A DNA stretch of 43,335 bases from Pseudoxanthomonas japonensis (GCF_010093445.1 NZ_PDWW01000032.1:1-43335), one strand, 5' to 3'; numbered from the stretch's first letter, positions 8,198-23,854 are shown. A program made the numbers and translations. Notes: a model not told the origin generated them from the sequence alone.

Positions 8198-8599
8198 ATG
8201 ACCGAATCCAACGACGCTTCCGTCCGCCTCGACCTGTGGCTGTGGGCGGCCCGTTTCTTCAGGACACGCAGCCTGGCCAAGCAGGCCATCGAGACCGGCA
8301 AGGTGGACGTGGCCGGGCAGCGCGCGAAATCGTCGCGCGCGGTGCGCGTGGGCGACGCGCTGGTGGTGACGCGCGGCGATGACGTGTTCGAGATCGAAGT
8401 CCGCGCGCTCAGTGACAAGCGCGGTTCCGCGACGGTCGCGCAGGCCTTGTACGCGGAGTCGGAATCCTCTCGCGAGCGGCGTGCCGCCGCGCTGGCGGCA
8501 CGGCAGGCGGAACGTGCGGGCTACCAGGCGCCGCAGTCGCGGCCGGACAAGCGTGCGCGGCGGTTGATCCGCGCGCTGGGCGATATCGACGCGCTGTAA
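8198..8599 (+). CDS. hslR: Heat shock protein 15 (RNA-binding S4 domain protein)
   Basis: This 133-residue protein resembles Hsp15, which binds 50S subunits that carry nascent chains after abortive translation and helps recycle them. The S4 RNA-binding domain fills residues 10-75: VRLDLWLWAARFFRTRSLAKQAIETGKVDVAGQRAKSSRAVRVGDAL. The basic C-terminal tail (RRLIRALGDID) is typical. A perfect terminator hairpin follows by 13 bases. Confidence 0.92.
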   Translation: MTESNDASVRLDLWLWAARFFRTRSLAKQAIETGKVDVAGQRAKSSRAVRVGDALVVTRGDDVFEIEVRALSDKRGSATVAQALYAESESSRERRAAALAARQAERAGYQAPQSRPDKRARRLIRALGDIDAL

Positions 8600-8612
8600 T
8601 GGCGCGACAAAA

Positions 8613-8640
8613 AAAGGGCGCCGATGGCGCCCTTTCTTTT
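8613..8640. terminator. Bidirectional terminator between hslR and the yidB-like gene
   Basis: AAAGGGCGCC (8613-8622) pairs perfectly with GGCGCCCTTT (8626-8635) across a GAT loop. An A tract lies on the left and CTTTT on the right, so it can end transcription from both sides. The two flanking genes converge on it. Confidence 0.9.
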
Positions 8641-8665
8641 CACTGCTTCGATGCGGGCGAGCGGA

Positions 8666-9283
8666 TCAGCGTCCGCCACCGAACATGCCGCTGCCGATCT
8701 TGAGGATGTCGCCCAGGCCCAGTTGGCCATCGCCATCCTGGTCGAGCACGGCACCGAGCAGGCCGCCGCCGAGACCGCCCTGCTGCTGCGCAACCTGCCG
8801 TTCCTGTCCGAGCACCTGGCCCAGCGCGCTCGGGTTCGCGTTGCCCTGGCTCAGGAAACGCTGGGCAAGGAACGACAGCACGATCGGTGCGAGGATCTTC
8901 ATCAGCATCGCCGACTTGTCGCCGCCGAGGCCGGTCGCCTGTCCCAGGCTGGCCTCGGCACGCGGCTGTGCGCCGCCGAAGATATGGCCGAGGATGGCAG
9001 CACCATCGGTCTGCCGGCTGGGGGTCGAACCACCGCCCAGGACCGCACCCAGCACGCTACCCAGGTCCAGGCCGGCGTGGTCGTTCTGCAGCGCACCGAA
9101 CAGGGCTTCCGCACCCTGCGGCTGCGCGGCGTTCTTGCCCAGCGCGCCCAGCAACAACGGCAGGGCCGCCGCGACCGCGCCGGACGCCTGCATCTGCCCC
9201 ACGCCGAGTTGCTGCGACACCTGCTGCAACGGTGCGCCCTGCAGTTGGGCGAAGAGTTCTTCTGCGAGTGACTGGTTGCTCAT
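8666..9283 (-). CDS. YidB-like protein (DUF937 family) with an EF-hand-like C-terminus
   Basis: This 205-residue protein belongs to the YidB/DUF937 family, whose function is unknown. The family pattern is visible: MSNQSLAEELFAQLQGAPLQQVSQQLG, then alanine- and glycine-rich helices with LPLLLGALGKNA and LMKILAPIVLSFLAQRF. Near the C-terminus AVLDQDGDGQLGLGDILK looks like a calcium-binding loop (D-x-D-G-D-G-x-L-x-L-x-D), a feature often fused at the end of these proteins. The start is ATG at 9283-9281, preceded by AGGAGGA; a longer in-frame start at 9328 lies upstream of that ribosome site and is rejected. Confidence 0.85.
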   Translation of the reverse strand: MSNQSLAEELFAQLQGAPLQQVSQQLGVGQMQASGAVAAALPLLLGALGKNAAQPQGAEALFGALQNDHAGLDLGSVLGAVLGGGSTPSRQTDGAAILGHIFGGAQPRAEASLGQATGLGGDKSAMLMKILAPIVLSFLAQRFLSQGNANPSALGQVLGQERQVAQQQGGLGGGLLGAVLDQDGDGQLGLGDILKIGSGMFGGGR

Positions 9284-9391
9284 TGTGCGGCTGTCCTCCT
9301 GGACGAGTGTGATAGTGACCACGGCCATCCTAGCGCCAAATTATGTGATCCACGCCTCACAATTGCGTCCGCCGACCGGCGGGCCAGCATG

Positions 9392-9421
9392 CGGTCCGCA
9401 CATCGGGCGATATGCGGACCG
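9392..9421 (-). terminator. Hairpin downstream of katG
   Basis: CGGTCCGCA (9392-9400) pairs with TGCGGACCG (9413-9421) across a 12-nt loop, starting 14 bases after the katG stop codon. There is no T tract in the katG direction, so this is a possible factor-assisted or weak terminator. Confidence 0.4.
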
Positions 9422-9434
9422 GTGCTTCCGAGGG

Positions 9435-12075
<2,641 letters not shown>

Positions 12076-14652
12076 TCAGAGCAGCGCCTTGAGCCGGTAG
12101 ACCGCTTCCAGTGCCTGCTTGGGCGTGAGTTCGTCCGGATCGATCGCGGCCAGCGCTTCCTGTGCGGCCGACGGTGCGGCGGCGAACAGGCCGAACTGCT
12201 GCGGCGCGTCCAGCGCCTGCGGCGCCATGTCCGATGCATGCGTCTCGCGACCGCGCTGTTCCAGTTCCGCCAGCCGGCGGCGCGCCTGCTGCAGCGTGGT
12301 TTTTGGCAGGCCGGCCAGCGCTGCGACCTGCAAGCCGAAGCTGCGGTCGGCCGCGCCGTCCTTCACCGCGTGCATGAACACCAGTGTGTCGCCATGCTCC
12401 ACCGCGTCCAGGTGCACGTTGGCGATGCCGCTGGACGGCTCGTTCGCCAGTGCGGTCAGTTCGAAGTAGTGCGTTGCGAACAGCGTGTAGCAGCGATTGC
12501 TGGCGGCCAGGTGGCGCGCCACGGCATCGGCCAGGGCCAGGCCGTCGTAGGTGGACGTGCCGCGGCCGATCTCGTCCATCAACACCAGCGACTGCGCGGT
12601 GGCGTGATGCAGTATGTAGCTGGTCTCGGCCATTTCCACCATGAAGGTGGATTGCCCGCGCGCGAGGTCGTCGCCCGCGCCGATGCGGGTGAGGATGCGG
12701 TCGATCGGGCCGATGACCGCGCGCGAGGCCGGCACGAAGCTGCCGATGTGCGCGAGCAGCACGATCAGCGCGTTCTGCCGCATGTAGGTCGACTTGCCGC
12801 CCATGTTCGGGCCGGTGATGACCAGCATGCGGCGACCCTCGTCCAGCCGCAGGTCGTTCGGTTCGAACGGCTCCTTGCGCACCGCCTCGACCACCGGATG
12901 GCGGCCGCGTTCGATGCGAAGGCCGGGCGCATCGACGAGTTCCGGCTGCGCCCAGTCCAGTTCCTGTGCGCGCTCGGCAAAGGATGCCAGCACGTCGAGT
13001 TCGCTGAGGGCACCAGCGCAGTGCTTCAGCGGCTCCAGCCGCGCATTGAGGGTGTCCAGCAGCGCGTCGTACAGCAGCTTCTCGCGCGACAGCGAGCGCT
13101 CGCGCGCCGACAGCACCTTGTCCTCGAACTGTTTCAGTTCCTCGGTGATGTAGCGTTCGGCGCCGGTGAGCGTCTGCCGGCGGGTGTAGTGCACCGGCGC
13201 CTTGTCGGCCTGGCCCTTGCTGATCTCGATGTAATAGCCGTGCACGCGGTTGTAGCCGACCTTGAGCGTGGCGATGCCACTGCTGGCACGCTCGCGTGCC
13301 TCCAGGTCGACCAGGAACTGGTCGGCATTCGTGCTGAGCCGACGCAGTTCGTCGAGTTCGGCGTCGTAGCCGTCGGCCAGCACGCCGCCGTCGGTGAGTT
13401 TGAGCGGCGGTTGCGGCGCGACGGCGGCCTGCAGCAGCGCAGCGGTGTCGTCGTGCTCGCCCAGTTCCGCGGCCAGCGCCTGCAGGCGCGGCGAATCGAG
13501 TGGTTGCAGATGGCCGCGGACATCGGGCAGCAGCGCCAGGCCGTCGCGCAGCGTGGACAGGTCGCGCGGACGCGCCGAGCGCAGCGCCACGCGGGTGAGG
13601 ATGCGCTCCAGATCGCCGAGCGCGCGGAAGCCGGTGCGCAGATCGCGGTCGGTGCCATGCCCGATCAGCGTGGCGATGGCGTGGTGACGTTCGCCCAGTA
13701 CCGTCCGATCACGCAGCGGGCGGTGCAGCCAGCGGCGGAGCAGGCGGCCGCCCATCGGGGTGACGGTGGTGTCCAGCACGCCCAGCAGGGTGTGCTTCGT
13801 GTCGCCGTCGACGCGGGTGTCCAGTTCCAGGTGCCGGCGCGTGGCAGCGTTCATCGCGATCGCGTCGCCGGCCGACTCCAGCGCGATCGCGGTCAGGTGC
13901 GGCAGGCGCTGTTTCTGGGTCTCTTCCACGTAACCGAGTAGCGCACCTGCGGCGCCGGTGGCCAGCGCCTTGTCGTCGATGCCGAAGCCGGTCAGATCGT
14001 GCAGGCCGAAGAAGGCGAGCAGTTGCCGGCGTCCGCTGTCGGGGTCGAACAGCCACGGTGCGCGCCGCCGCAGGCCGGTACGCTGTTGCAGGAACGCCGG
14101 CAGGCCTTCTTCGTCGGGAACCAGCAACTCGGCCGGTTCCAGGCGGGCGAGTTCGGCTTCCAGCGCATCGTCGCTGTCGACCTCGTTGACCATGAAACGC
14201 CCGCCGGCGAGGTCGGCCCACGCCAGGCCATAGCCCGAGCGACCGCGGCTGACCGTCATCAACAACGTGTCGCGGCGTTCGTTGAGCAGGGCTTCGTCGG
14301 TCACCGTGCCCGGCGTGACCACGCGTACCACCTTGCGCTCCACCAGACCCTTGGCCAACGCCGGGTCGCCGATCTGTTCGCAGATCGCCACCGACTCGCC
14401 CAGCGCCACGAGTCGCGCCAGGTACCCCTCGCAGGCATGCACGGGCACCCCCGCCATCGGGATCGGTGCGCCACCGGAACTGCCGCGCTGGGTCAGGGTG
14501 ATGTCGAGCAGCCGGGCGGCCTTGCGCGCGTCGTCGTAGAACAGTTCGTAGAAATCCCCCATCCGGAAGAACACCAGCAGGTCCGGGTACTCCGCCTTGG
14601 CGGCGAAGAACTGCTTCATCAGGGGCGTGTGTTCCGACTTGTCTTTGCTCAC
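12076..14652 (-). CDS. mutS: DNA mismatch repair protein MutS
   Basis: This 858-residue protein recognises mismatches and recruits MutL. The mismatch-binding domain begins at [31 protein letters not shown], whose GDFYELF holds the Phe and Glu that contact the mismatched base. Connector, lever and clamp regions follow. The C-terminal ABC ATPase has Walker [28 protein letters not shown] and FATHYFELT. The length is normal. The start is taken as GTG at 14652-14650 ([11 protein letters not shown]); an in-frame ATG at 14739 would add 29 unrelated residues. No strong ribosome site is seen at the GTG, so the start is less sure than the identity. Confidence 0.96.
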   Translation of the reverse strand: MSKDKSEHTPLMKQFFAAKAEYPDLLVFFRMGDFYELFYDDARKAARLLDITLTQRGSSGGAPIPMAGVPVHACEGYLARLVALGESVAICEQIGDPALAKGLVERKVVRVVTPGTVTDEALLNERRDTLLMTVSRGRSGYGLAWADLAGGRFMVNEVDSDDALEAELARLEPAELLVPDEEGLPAFLQQRTGLRRRAPWLFDPDSGRRQLLAFFGLHDLTGFGIDDKALATGAAGALLGYVEETQKQRLPHLTAIALESAGDAIAMNAATRRHLELDTRVDGDTKHTLLGVLDTTVTPMGGRLLRRWLHRPLRDRTVLGERHHAIATLIGHGTDRDLRTGFRALGDLERILTRVALRSARPRDLSTLRDGLALLPDVRGHLQPLDSPRLQALAAELGEHDDTAALLQAAVAPQPPLKLTDGGVLADGYDAELDELRRLSTNADQFLVDLEARERASSGIATLKVGYNRVHGYYIEISKGQADKAPVHYTRRQTLTGAERYITEELKQFEDKVLSARERSLSREKLLYDALLDTLNARLEPLKHCAGALSELDVLASFAERAQELDWAQPELVDAPGLRIERGRHPVVEAVRKEPFEPNDLRLDEGRRMLVITGPNMGGKSTYMRQNALIVLLAHIGSFVPASRAVIGPIDRILTRIGAGDDLARGQSTFMVEMAETSYILHHATAQSLVLMDEIGRGTSTYDGLALADAVARHLAASNRCYTLFATHYFELTALANEPSSGIANVHLDAVEHGDTLVFMHAVKDGAADRSFGLQVAALAGLPKTTLQQARRRLAELEQRGRETHASDMAPQALDAPQQFGLFAAAPSAAQEALAAIDPDELTPKQALEAVYRLKALL

Positions 14653-15010
14653 GAGGCCAGCAGAAGGGGGAGGCAAAAGGGCGTTGATTGTAGCGGTGGC
14701 GAACGGACATCGCCGATGGCGCGCGCGCGTTCGCAACACGTTCCAGATGCGGCGGGTCGACTGCGCCGGCGAGGCGATCAGCGTTGGCGTAACCGGAGTT
14801 CCGCACGATCGTTCGTAAAATCAGTGGCTTATCCGTGCCAAAGTCCGGTGCGGCGTATCGACGCAGTGCAGAATGCCGCGATGTGAAGCGGATGTTAGTT
14901 TCGCGTTGACGCAAGGGGAGTTGCGTTCGTCATCGGCGGCACCGCCGCACGCTACATCGGGAATCAAACAGGCACCAACCGCCAGCACATGACCCTTGGG
15001 AGGGGAGAAC
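14653..15010. other. 358-base divergent mutS/TonB-receptor intergenic region
   Basis: I see no gene and no RNA here. The region must carry promoters for both divergent genes. TTGACG at 14906-14911 is a possible -35 for the receptor, but no good -10 follows at the right distance. A palindrome GCGTTGACGC lies in the same place. No Fur-like site was recognised. A strong Shine-Dalgarno (GGGAGGGGAG) stands just before the receptor start. Confidence 0.5.
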
Positions 15011-17659
15011 ATGGTCAACGCATTGCCCAGGCACAAAGCGCTTTCGCTCGCCGTCTTCACCGCGCTCTGCGCCAGCTCGCATGCCTATGCGCAGCAGGCG
15101 GCCGCGCCGGCCGGCGAGGACGAGCCCACCACGCTGGGGACCATGACGGTCACCGCGCAGAAGCGCGAGGAAGTGTTGCAGGACGTGCCGATCACGGTCG
15201 CCGTGATCTCCGAGGAACTGCTGCAGGACACCGGCGTCCGTGACATCAAGGACCTGCAGGTCCTGGTGCCGGGCCTGACAGTGACCAGCACGCAGAACGA
15301 AGCCATCACCACGGCGCGCATCCGCGGCATCGGCACGGTAGGCGACAACGTCGGCCTGGAATCGTCGGTCGGCGTGGTGATCGATGGCGTGTACCGCCCG
15401 CGCAACAGCGTCGGCTTCGGCGACCTCGGCCAGCTCGAGCGCATCGAGGTGTTGAAGGGGCCGCAGGGCACCGTGTTCGGCAAGAACACCTCGGCCGGCG
15501 TGATCAACGTGGTCACCCGTCGCCCCAGCTACACGCAGAGTGCCGAAGGTGAAGTTACCGTCGGCAACTACGGCGCGATCGGCGTGTCCGGCAGCTACAA
15601 CGACTCGCTGTCCGACAACTCGGCCTTCAGCATCTACGCCGCCAAGCGCAAGCGCGACGGCTGGATGGACGTGCGCACCGGCAACGGACCGCGCCAGGAA
15701 ACCGACGACTACGACCAGAACTTCCACACGGTGCGCGCCAAGCTGCTGCTGGAGCCGACCGAGAACCTGGAAATCCTGCTGTCGGGCGACTTCACCAGCC
15801 GGGACGAGAACTGCTGCACGGCGGTGCAGACCTCGGTCGGCGGCACCGCCGCGATCCTCAACGCGCTGGCCGGTGGCCGCGCGGTGGCGGCGCCGGGCGA
15901 CGATCCGTTCGACCGCGTGGCCTACAGCAACCGTCCGACCACGCAGGACATCGTGGACAAGGGCCTGTCCGCCGAGATCAACTGGGACACGCCCTGGTTC
16001 GGTGGTGCAACGCTGACCTCGATCACCGCCTCACGGCAGTGGGAGGCCATCAACGGCCTCGACTACGACTTCAGCACGGCCGACCTGCTCTACCGCAATG
16101 CCGACAAGGACGAGTCCTTCACCGGCTTCGACACCTTCAGCCAGGAATTGCGCCTGACCGGCTCCAGCGAACGCATCGACTGGATGGTGGGCGCGTTCTA
16201 CTCGGATGAAGAGTTGACCCGCAACGAGACCTACCGCATCGGTCCGCATTACGAACCTTACGTGTCCACGCTGATCAGTAATCTGGTCCTCGGCGCCATC
16301 GGCCAGCAGTTAGCGCCGGCGTTTCCACCGAATACGACGGTGGTCAACATGGCTAACCCCCACCTGTTCCTGTCCGAAGCCACTGGCGTCGCCTTCGGGC
16401 GTAACTTCACGGGACTGGGAACGCTCGACCGTTACAAGCAGAATGCTAAGAGCTTGGCGCTGTTCACTAACAATACTTGGCACGCGACCGATGCACTCGA
16501 CCTGACGCTGGGCCTGCGCTATACCCGCGAAAAGAAGGACCTGGACTCCTCCTACAGCAATCCCAACGGCAGCTTGGGCTGCGGGTCAATGCTGGTGAAT
16601 CAGGCTGCGGTAGGTGCTGCGGTCGCCAATCGCATCCCTGTTTTCGGTCTTCTGCCTGCGGATACGAGGGCTTCAATCCTTGCGTCTGCTGTGCCGCAGA
16701 TCATCGGTTATTCGTGCCTGCCGTGGGCCAACGCGTTGCATAACGGCCGCAACACCTTCCAGGAGATGGACGACAAGGAATGGTCCGGCACGGTGAAGGC
16801 GGCCTACCGCTGGAACGAGAACGTGATGACCTACGCGTCCTACGCCCGCGGCTACAAGGGCGGCGGCTTCAACCTGGACCGCGTGCAGTCGGCGGACGGC
16901 CTGTCGAGCAGCGGGCAGGGCATCCGCCCGGTCAACGACACCTCGTTCGGTGGTGAGTTCGTCGACAGCTTCGAACTGGGCACCAAGACCACGTGGGCCG
17001 ACGGCACGCTGCTGTTGAACGCCACCCTGTTCCATCAGGAATACGAGGACTTCCAGCTCAACAGCTTCCTCGGTACCAGCTTCGTGGTCCGCTCGATCCC
17101 CAAGGTGACCTCCTCGGGTCTGGATGCGGAAATCCTGTGGCAGCCGCGTGCGGTGCAGGGCCTGATGCTGCAGGGCGGCCTGATGTACGCCAAGACCGAG
17201 TTCGGCAAGGACATCCCGGGCGGCGACTTCGTCGAACGCACCCCGCTCAGCACCTCGGGCGCGCTCTACAAGCTGCCGGGCGCGACGATGCCGTTCGCGC
17301 CGGAATGGTCGGGTTCGCTGTCGGCCACCTATGAATGGGATGTCGGCGCCGACCACATCGGCCGCTTCAACATCGGCGGCAAGTACATGGGCGACTACAA
17401 CACCGGCTCGGACCTGGACGTCGAAAAGCACCAGAGCTCGTACACCGTGTTCAACGCCCGCGTCGGCTTCGGCCGCAGCGACGGCCGCTGGATGCTGGAG
17501 CTGTGGGGCACCAACCTGACCGACGAGGACTACGTGCAGGTCGGCTTCGATGGTCCGCTGCAGGGCCTGTTCCCGGACCCCAACAATCCGCTCAACACGT
17601 TCAACGCGTTCCTCGGCGCGCCGCGCATGTACGGCATGACCCTGCGCGTCCGCTACTGA
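15011..17659 (+). CDS. TonB-dependent outer membrane receptor
   Basis: This 882-residue outer membrane transporter takes up a ligand with energy from TonB-ExbBD. The signal peptide MVNALPRHKALSLAVFTALCASSHAYA is likely cut after residue 27. A TonB-box-like stretch (TLGTMTVTAQKR) precedes the plug domain (about residues 50-165: VLQDVPITVAVISEELLQDTG to RRPSY, with RIRGIG and VLKGPQGTVFGKNTSAGVINVVT). The remainder is a 22-strand barrel ending in YGMTLRVRY with a terminal aromatic residue, as BAM substrates do. ATG at 15011 has the ribosome site GGGAGGGGAG; an in-frame TTG at 14996 is rejected. The ligand is unknown; the plug resembles iron-siderophore and carbohydrate receptors alike. Bases about 16,250-16,740 have visibly lower GC and rarer codons than the rest of the gene. 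Confidence 0.95.
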   Translation: MVNALPRHKALSLAVFTALCASSHAYAQQAAAPAGEDEPTTLGTMTVTAQKREEVLQDVPITVAVISEELLQDTGVRDIKDLQVLVPGLTVTSTQNEAITTARIRGIGTVGDNVGLESSVGVVIDGVYRPRNSVGFGDLGQLERIEVLKGPQGTVFGKNTSAGVINVVTRRPSYTQSAEGEVTVGNYGAIGVSGSYNDSLSDNSAFSIYAAKRKRDGWMDVRTGNGPRQETDDYDQNFHTVRAKLLLEPTENLEILLSGDFTSRDENCCTAVQTSVGGTAAILNALAGGRAVAAPGDDPFDRVAYSNRPTTQDIVDKGLSAEINWDTPWFGGATLTSITASRQWEAINGLDYDFSTADLLYRNADKDESFTGFDTFSQELRLTGSSERIDWMVGAFYSDEELTRNETYRIGPHYEPYVSTLISNLVLGAIGQQLAPAFPPNTTVVNMANPHLFLSEATGVAFGRNFTGLGTLDRYKQNAKSLALFTNNTWHATDALDLTLGLRYTREKKDLDSSYSNPNGSLGCGSMLVNQAAVGAAVANRIPVFGLLPADTRASILASAVPQIIGYSCLPWANALHNGRNTFQEMDDKEWSGTVKAAYRWNENVMTYASYARGYKGGGFNLDRVQSADGLSSSGQGIRPVNDTSFGGEFVDSFELGTKTTWADGTLLLNATLFHQEYEDFQLNSFLGTSFVVRSIPKVTSSGLDAEILWQPRAVQGLMLQGGLMYAKTEFGKDIPGGDFVERTPLSTSGALYKLPGATMPFAPEWSGSLSATYEWDVGADHIGRFNIGGKYMGDYNTGSDLDVEKHQSSYTVFNARVGFGRSDGRWMLELWGTNLTDEDYVQVGFDGPLQGLFPDPNNPLNTFNAFLGAPRMYGMTLRVRY

Positions 17660-17680
17660 TCCCCTTCGCTCGATGTAGCG

Positions 17681-17712
17681 AACGGCCCGCCCGTCCAGGC
17701 GGGCCGTTTTCT
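17681..17712 (+). terminator. Terminator after the TonB receptor
   Basis: AACGGCCCGCC (17681-17691) pairs perfectly with GGCGGGCCGTT (17698-17708) across a 6-base loop, followed by TTCTTT. It lies 21 bases after the stop codon. Confidence 0.88.
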
Positions 17713-17782
17713 TTGGGGCACGCCGAGGCGACAGCGAAGGGGCAAATCGGCTACAACACGCACGACTCCCCTGTCGGAACCG

Positions 17783-18277
17783 ATGATGTCCGTGCCCAAC
17801 GATGAAGCGCTGCGCCTCCTCGCACAGCAGGTCGGCGACCGCCTGCGGCTGGGACGCGACCATCTGGTCACCGCGGAAAGCTGCACGGGTGGCTGGATCG
17901 CCAAATGCGTCACCGACATCGCCGGCTCGTCGGACTGGTTCGACTGCGGCATGGCGGCCTACAGCTACGAAGCCAAGCAGGCATTGCTCGGTGTGCGCCC
18001 GCAGACACTGGAAACGCACGGCGCGGTCAGTCGGGAGACGGTGATCGAAATGGTGTCGGGCGCCCTGGTGAACTCGGGGGCCAGCGTCGCGGTGGCGGTG
18101 ACCGGCATCGCCGGGCCGGGAGGCGGCAGTCCCGACAAGCCGGTGGGCACGGTGTGGATCGGCTGGAAACGCCGTGGCGGCTATGCGCGTGCGGAGGTCT
18201 TCGAGTTCGCCGGTGACCGTGAGGCCGTGCGCCGTCAGACGGTCGAGACCGCCTTGAAAGGACTCGAACACCTCTGA
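17783..18277 (+). CDS. pncC: CinA C-terminal family protein, nicotinamide-nucleotide amidohydrolase PncC
   Basis: This 164-residue cytosolic enzyme type deamidates nicotinamide mononucleotide to nicotinate mononucleotide in pyridine nucleotide recycling. The conserved motifs are TAESCTGGWIAKCVTDIAGSSDWFD, GMAAYSYEAKQALLGV, HGAVSRETVIEM and VTGIAGPGGGSPDKPVGTVWIG. It is the single-domain form, without the N-terminal domain of full-length CinA. Two adjacent ATGs (17783 and 17786) are possible starts. The gene stands just upstream of lexA. In several proteobacteria a pncC-like gene sits next to recA. Confidence 0.9.
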   Translation: MMSVPNDEALRLLAQQVGDRLRLGRDHLVTAESCTGGWIAKCVTDIAGSSDWFDCGMAAYSYEAKQALLGVRPQTLETHGAVSRETVIEMVSGALVNSGASVAVAVTGIAGPGGGSPDKPVGTVWIGWKRRGGYARAEVFEFAGDREAVRRQTVETALKGLEHL

Positions 18278-18314
18278 GGCCTCCCCTGGAGGCAGAGCTT
18301 TATTGAGCGCATAG

Positions 18315-18343
18315 TTGCCAGTCGGCCAAGTTAGTAGTATTAC
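18315..18343 (+). promoter_or_regulatory. Predicted lexA promoter
   Basis: TTGCCA (18315-18320), a 17-base spacer and TATTAC (18338-18343) match the sigma70 consensus at 4 of 6 positions in each box. The -10 box lies inside the LexA operator. Transcription would begin at about 18350-18352, at or next to the lexA ATG. Confidence 0.55.
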
Positions 18344-18349
18344 TACTAA
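18331..18349. promoter_or_regulatory. LexA operator (SOS box)
   Basis: TTAGTAGTATTACTACTAA is a perfect 19-base palindrome around a central T. It matches the Xanthomonadales LexA motif TTAG-N6-TACTA. It ends two bases before the lexA ATG, so LexA bound here would directly block its own promoter. No second copy was found before recA. Confidence 0.95.
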
Positions 18350-18351
18350 CC

Positions 18352-18993
18352 ATGGACCTGACCGATACCCAGCACGCCATCCTCGCCCTGATCGCCGAAC
18401 GGCTCGAAGCCGAAGGCATGCCGCCGTCGCAGGCGGAAATCGCCAAGGCGTTCGGCTTCAAGGGCGTGCGCGCCGCGCAGTACCACCTTGAGGCGCTGGA
18501 ACAGGCCGGGGCCATCGAGCGTGTTCCGGGACGGGCGCGCGGCATCCGCCTGCTGAAGGCGCCGCTGTCCGCGCAGCCGGACCTGGCCTTCCCGCCCGCC
18601 AACGACGACGGCCTGCGCATCCCGGTACTGGGGCAGGTGGCGGCCGGCGCGCCGATCGGCGCGGATGCCGGCCATCATGACTACGTGCTGCTGGATCGCG
18701 CCTTCTTCGCGCCCGCGCCGGATTACCTGCTGAAGGTGAAAGGCGACTCCATGCGCGACGAGGGCATCTTCGACGGCGACCTGATCGGCGTGCACCGCAC
18801 CCGTGATGCGCGCTCCGGCCAGATCGTGGTGGCCCGGGTCGACGACGCGATCACCGTCAAGCTGCTGAAGATCGGCAAGGACCGCATCCGCCTGTTGCCG
18901 CGCAACCCGGACTACGCCCCCATCGAGGTCCAGCCCGACCAGGATTTCGCCATCGAAGGCCTGTACTGCGGGCTGGTGAGGCCGAACCGGTGA
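18352..18993 (+). CDS. lexA: LexA repressor
   Basis: This 213-residue SOS repressor self-cleaves when activated by RecA filaments. The winged helix-turn-helix DNA-binding domain is at the N-terminus (QAEIAKAFGFKGVRAAQYHLEALEQAG). The cleavage site is A98-G99 in GQVAAGAPIG. The catalytic dyad is S133 (GDSMRD) and K170 (AITVKLLK) in the C-terminal peptidase domain. All required residues are present, so it should be functional. MDLTDTQHAILALIAERLEAEG is the usual start in this family of bacteria, yet there is no Shine-Dalgarno sequence because the operator fills that space. The gene leads lexA-recA-recX. Confidence 0.98.
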   Translation: MDLTDTQHAILALIAERLEAEGMPPSQAEIAKAFGFKGVRAAQYHLEALEQAGAIERVPGRARGIRLLKAPLSAQPDLAFPPANDDGLRIPVLGQVAAGAPIGADAGHHDYVLLDRAFFAPAPDYLLKVKGDSMRDEGIFDGDLIGVHRTRDARSGQIVVARVDDAITVKLLKIGKDRIRLLPRNPDYAPIEVQPDQDFAIEGLYCGLVRPNR

Positions 18994-19171
18994 CGCACGC
19001 CCGTACTTCCGACGCCATCGGGCGGTGTTTTCCGATGTCCGGATGCGGCGCCGGCCGATCCATGCGGACCGCATCGACGATTAATTTCACTCTCTCCCGT
19101 CCCGTCGCAGCCTGTGCGATGGACGTTCCCCACACTGATCGCACCTGACCACTTTGACTAGGACCACGACG

Positions 19172-20209
<1,038 letters not shown>

Positions 20210-20229
20210 CAAGTCCGCGGCGGCGCACG

Positions 20230-20745
20230 ATGTCCGAGGAGAACGGTCAGGCAGGAGCAAGGGCGGGGCGCCGGCGCAAGCCGGTTGAACAGACGCCCCT
20301 GCAGCGCGCGCTCGGCCTGCTGACCCGGCGGGAGCATTCCCGTCGGGAACTGTCGCGGAAGTTGGCGTCCCGTGGTGTGGAGGCGGCCGATGTGCGATCG
20401 GCCGTGGACCGGCTTGCGGATGAAGGCTGGCAGAGCGACACGCGCTTTGCCGAAGCCCTCGTCCGCAGCCGGGCCTCGGGCGGATATGGCCCGCTGCGCA
20501 TCAAGGCCGAGTTGTCCACCCATGGGCTGGACCGCGAGGCGATAGCGGCGGCCATGGCCACCTTCGACGGCGACTGGACCGAAACGGCGTGCGACCTCGT
20601 CCGCCGGCGTTTCGGTCCAGCCCGCCGGATCGAGCCGGGCCAGGCACGCAAGATCGCGGACTTCCTGATCCGGCGCGGCTTCGATGCGACCGCGGTCCGA
20701 GCCGCCAGCCAGCTGGAGCCGGAGGACTGGGAGGGGGTGGCCTGA
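20230..20745 (+). CDS. recX: Regulatory protein RecX
   Basis: This 171-residue helical protein caps and limits RecA filaments. The three-helix repeats are recognisable: [64 protein letters not shown] and RRFGPA-type repeats to the C-terminus. The N-terminus is a basic extension. It starts 20 bases after recA, consistent with one operon, and its stop is 93 bases before alaS. Confidence 0.95.
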   Translation: MSEENGQAGARAGRRRKPVEQTPLQRALGLLTRREHSRRELSRKLASRGVEAADVRSAVDRLADEGWQSDTRFAEALVRSRASGGYGPLRIKAELSTHGLDREAIAAAMATFDGDWTETACDLVRRRFGPARRIEPGQARKIADFLIRRGFDATAVRAASQLEPEDWEGVA

Positions 20746-20838
20746 TAATCTAGTGCATTGGGTTGCTTCTCCCGGCCGCATCCGCATCTACATGGATGGA
20801 TCGGCGCAATGGAGCGCCTTCCAGCCAATGCCTGCCAG

Positions 20839-23490
<2,652 letters not shown>

Positions 23491-23514
23491 TCCTCGCATT
23501 GGACCAATCGGTGC

Positions 23515-23544
23515 TTGCGGCTATGTGCCTCCGGCCGCTAACAT
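23515..23544 (+). promoter_or_regulatory. Candidate csrA promoter
   Basis: TTGCGG (23515-23520), an 18-base spacer and TAACAT (23539-23544) lie in the 151-base alaS-csrA spacer, about 100 bases before csrA. The match is moderate. Confidence 0.35.
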
Positions 23545-23641
23545 GCTTTAGGTTCATGAATGTACCAGGAAGCCGCCGGCCCGTTTTCACGGTGCCAGTG
23601 CGCCCCCGGCACTATCCTTTGCCGGATTACGGAGACGAAAC

Positions 23642-23848
23642 ATGTTGATCTTGACCCGCCGTGTCGGCGAAACCCTGATGATCGGCGACTCGGTCACGGT
23701 GACCGTCCTTGGCGTCAAAGGCAACCAAGTGCGCATCGGCATCACCGCGCCCAAGGATGTGGCCGTGCATCGCGAAGAAATCTACCAGCGCATCCAGCGG
23801 GGCGAGGAAATTTCATCGCCTGCCGCTTCGGAAAACATCACCGACTGA
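23642..23848 (+). CDS. csrA: Carbon storage regulator CsrA (RsmA)
   Basis: This 68-residue RNA-binding protein represses or stabilises target mRNAs by binding GGA motifs, and controls the switch between secreted polysaccharide/biofilm and motile growth. [16 protein letters not shown] and [32 protein letters not shown] are the family sequence, including the binding residues L4 and R44 region. The C-terminal tail ([15 protein letters not shown]) is slightly longer than in E. coli. A GGAG lies about 8 bases before the ATG. The position between alaS and tRNA-Ser is the usual one. Confidence 0.98.
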   Translation: MLILTRRVGETLMIGDSVTVTVLGVKGNQVRIGITAPKDVAVHREEIYQRIQRGEEISSPAASENITD

Positions 23849-23854
23849 TTTTGT

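Noticed and set aside
14653..15010. A Fur box or other metal operator before the TonB receptor.
   Set aside because: No stretch resembling the GATAAT-based Fur motif is present, so iron control cannot be claimed.
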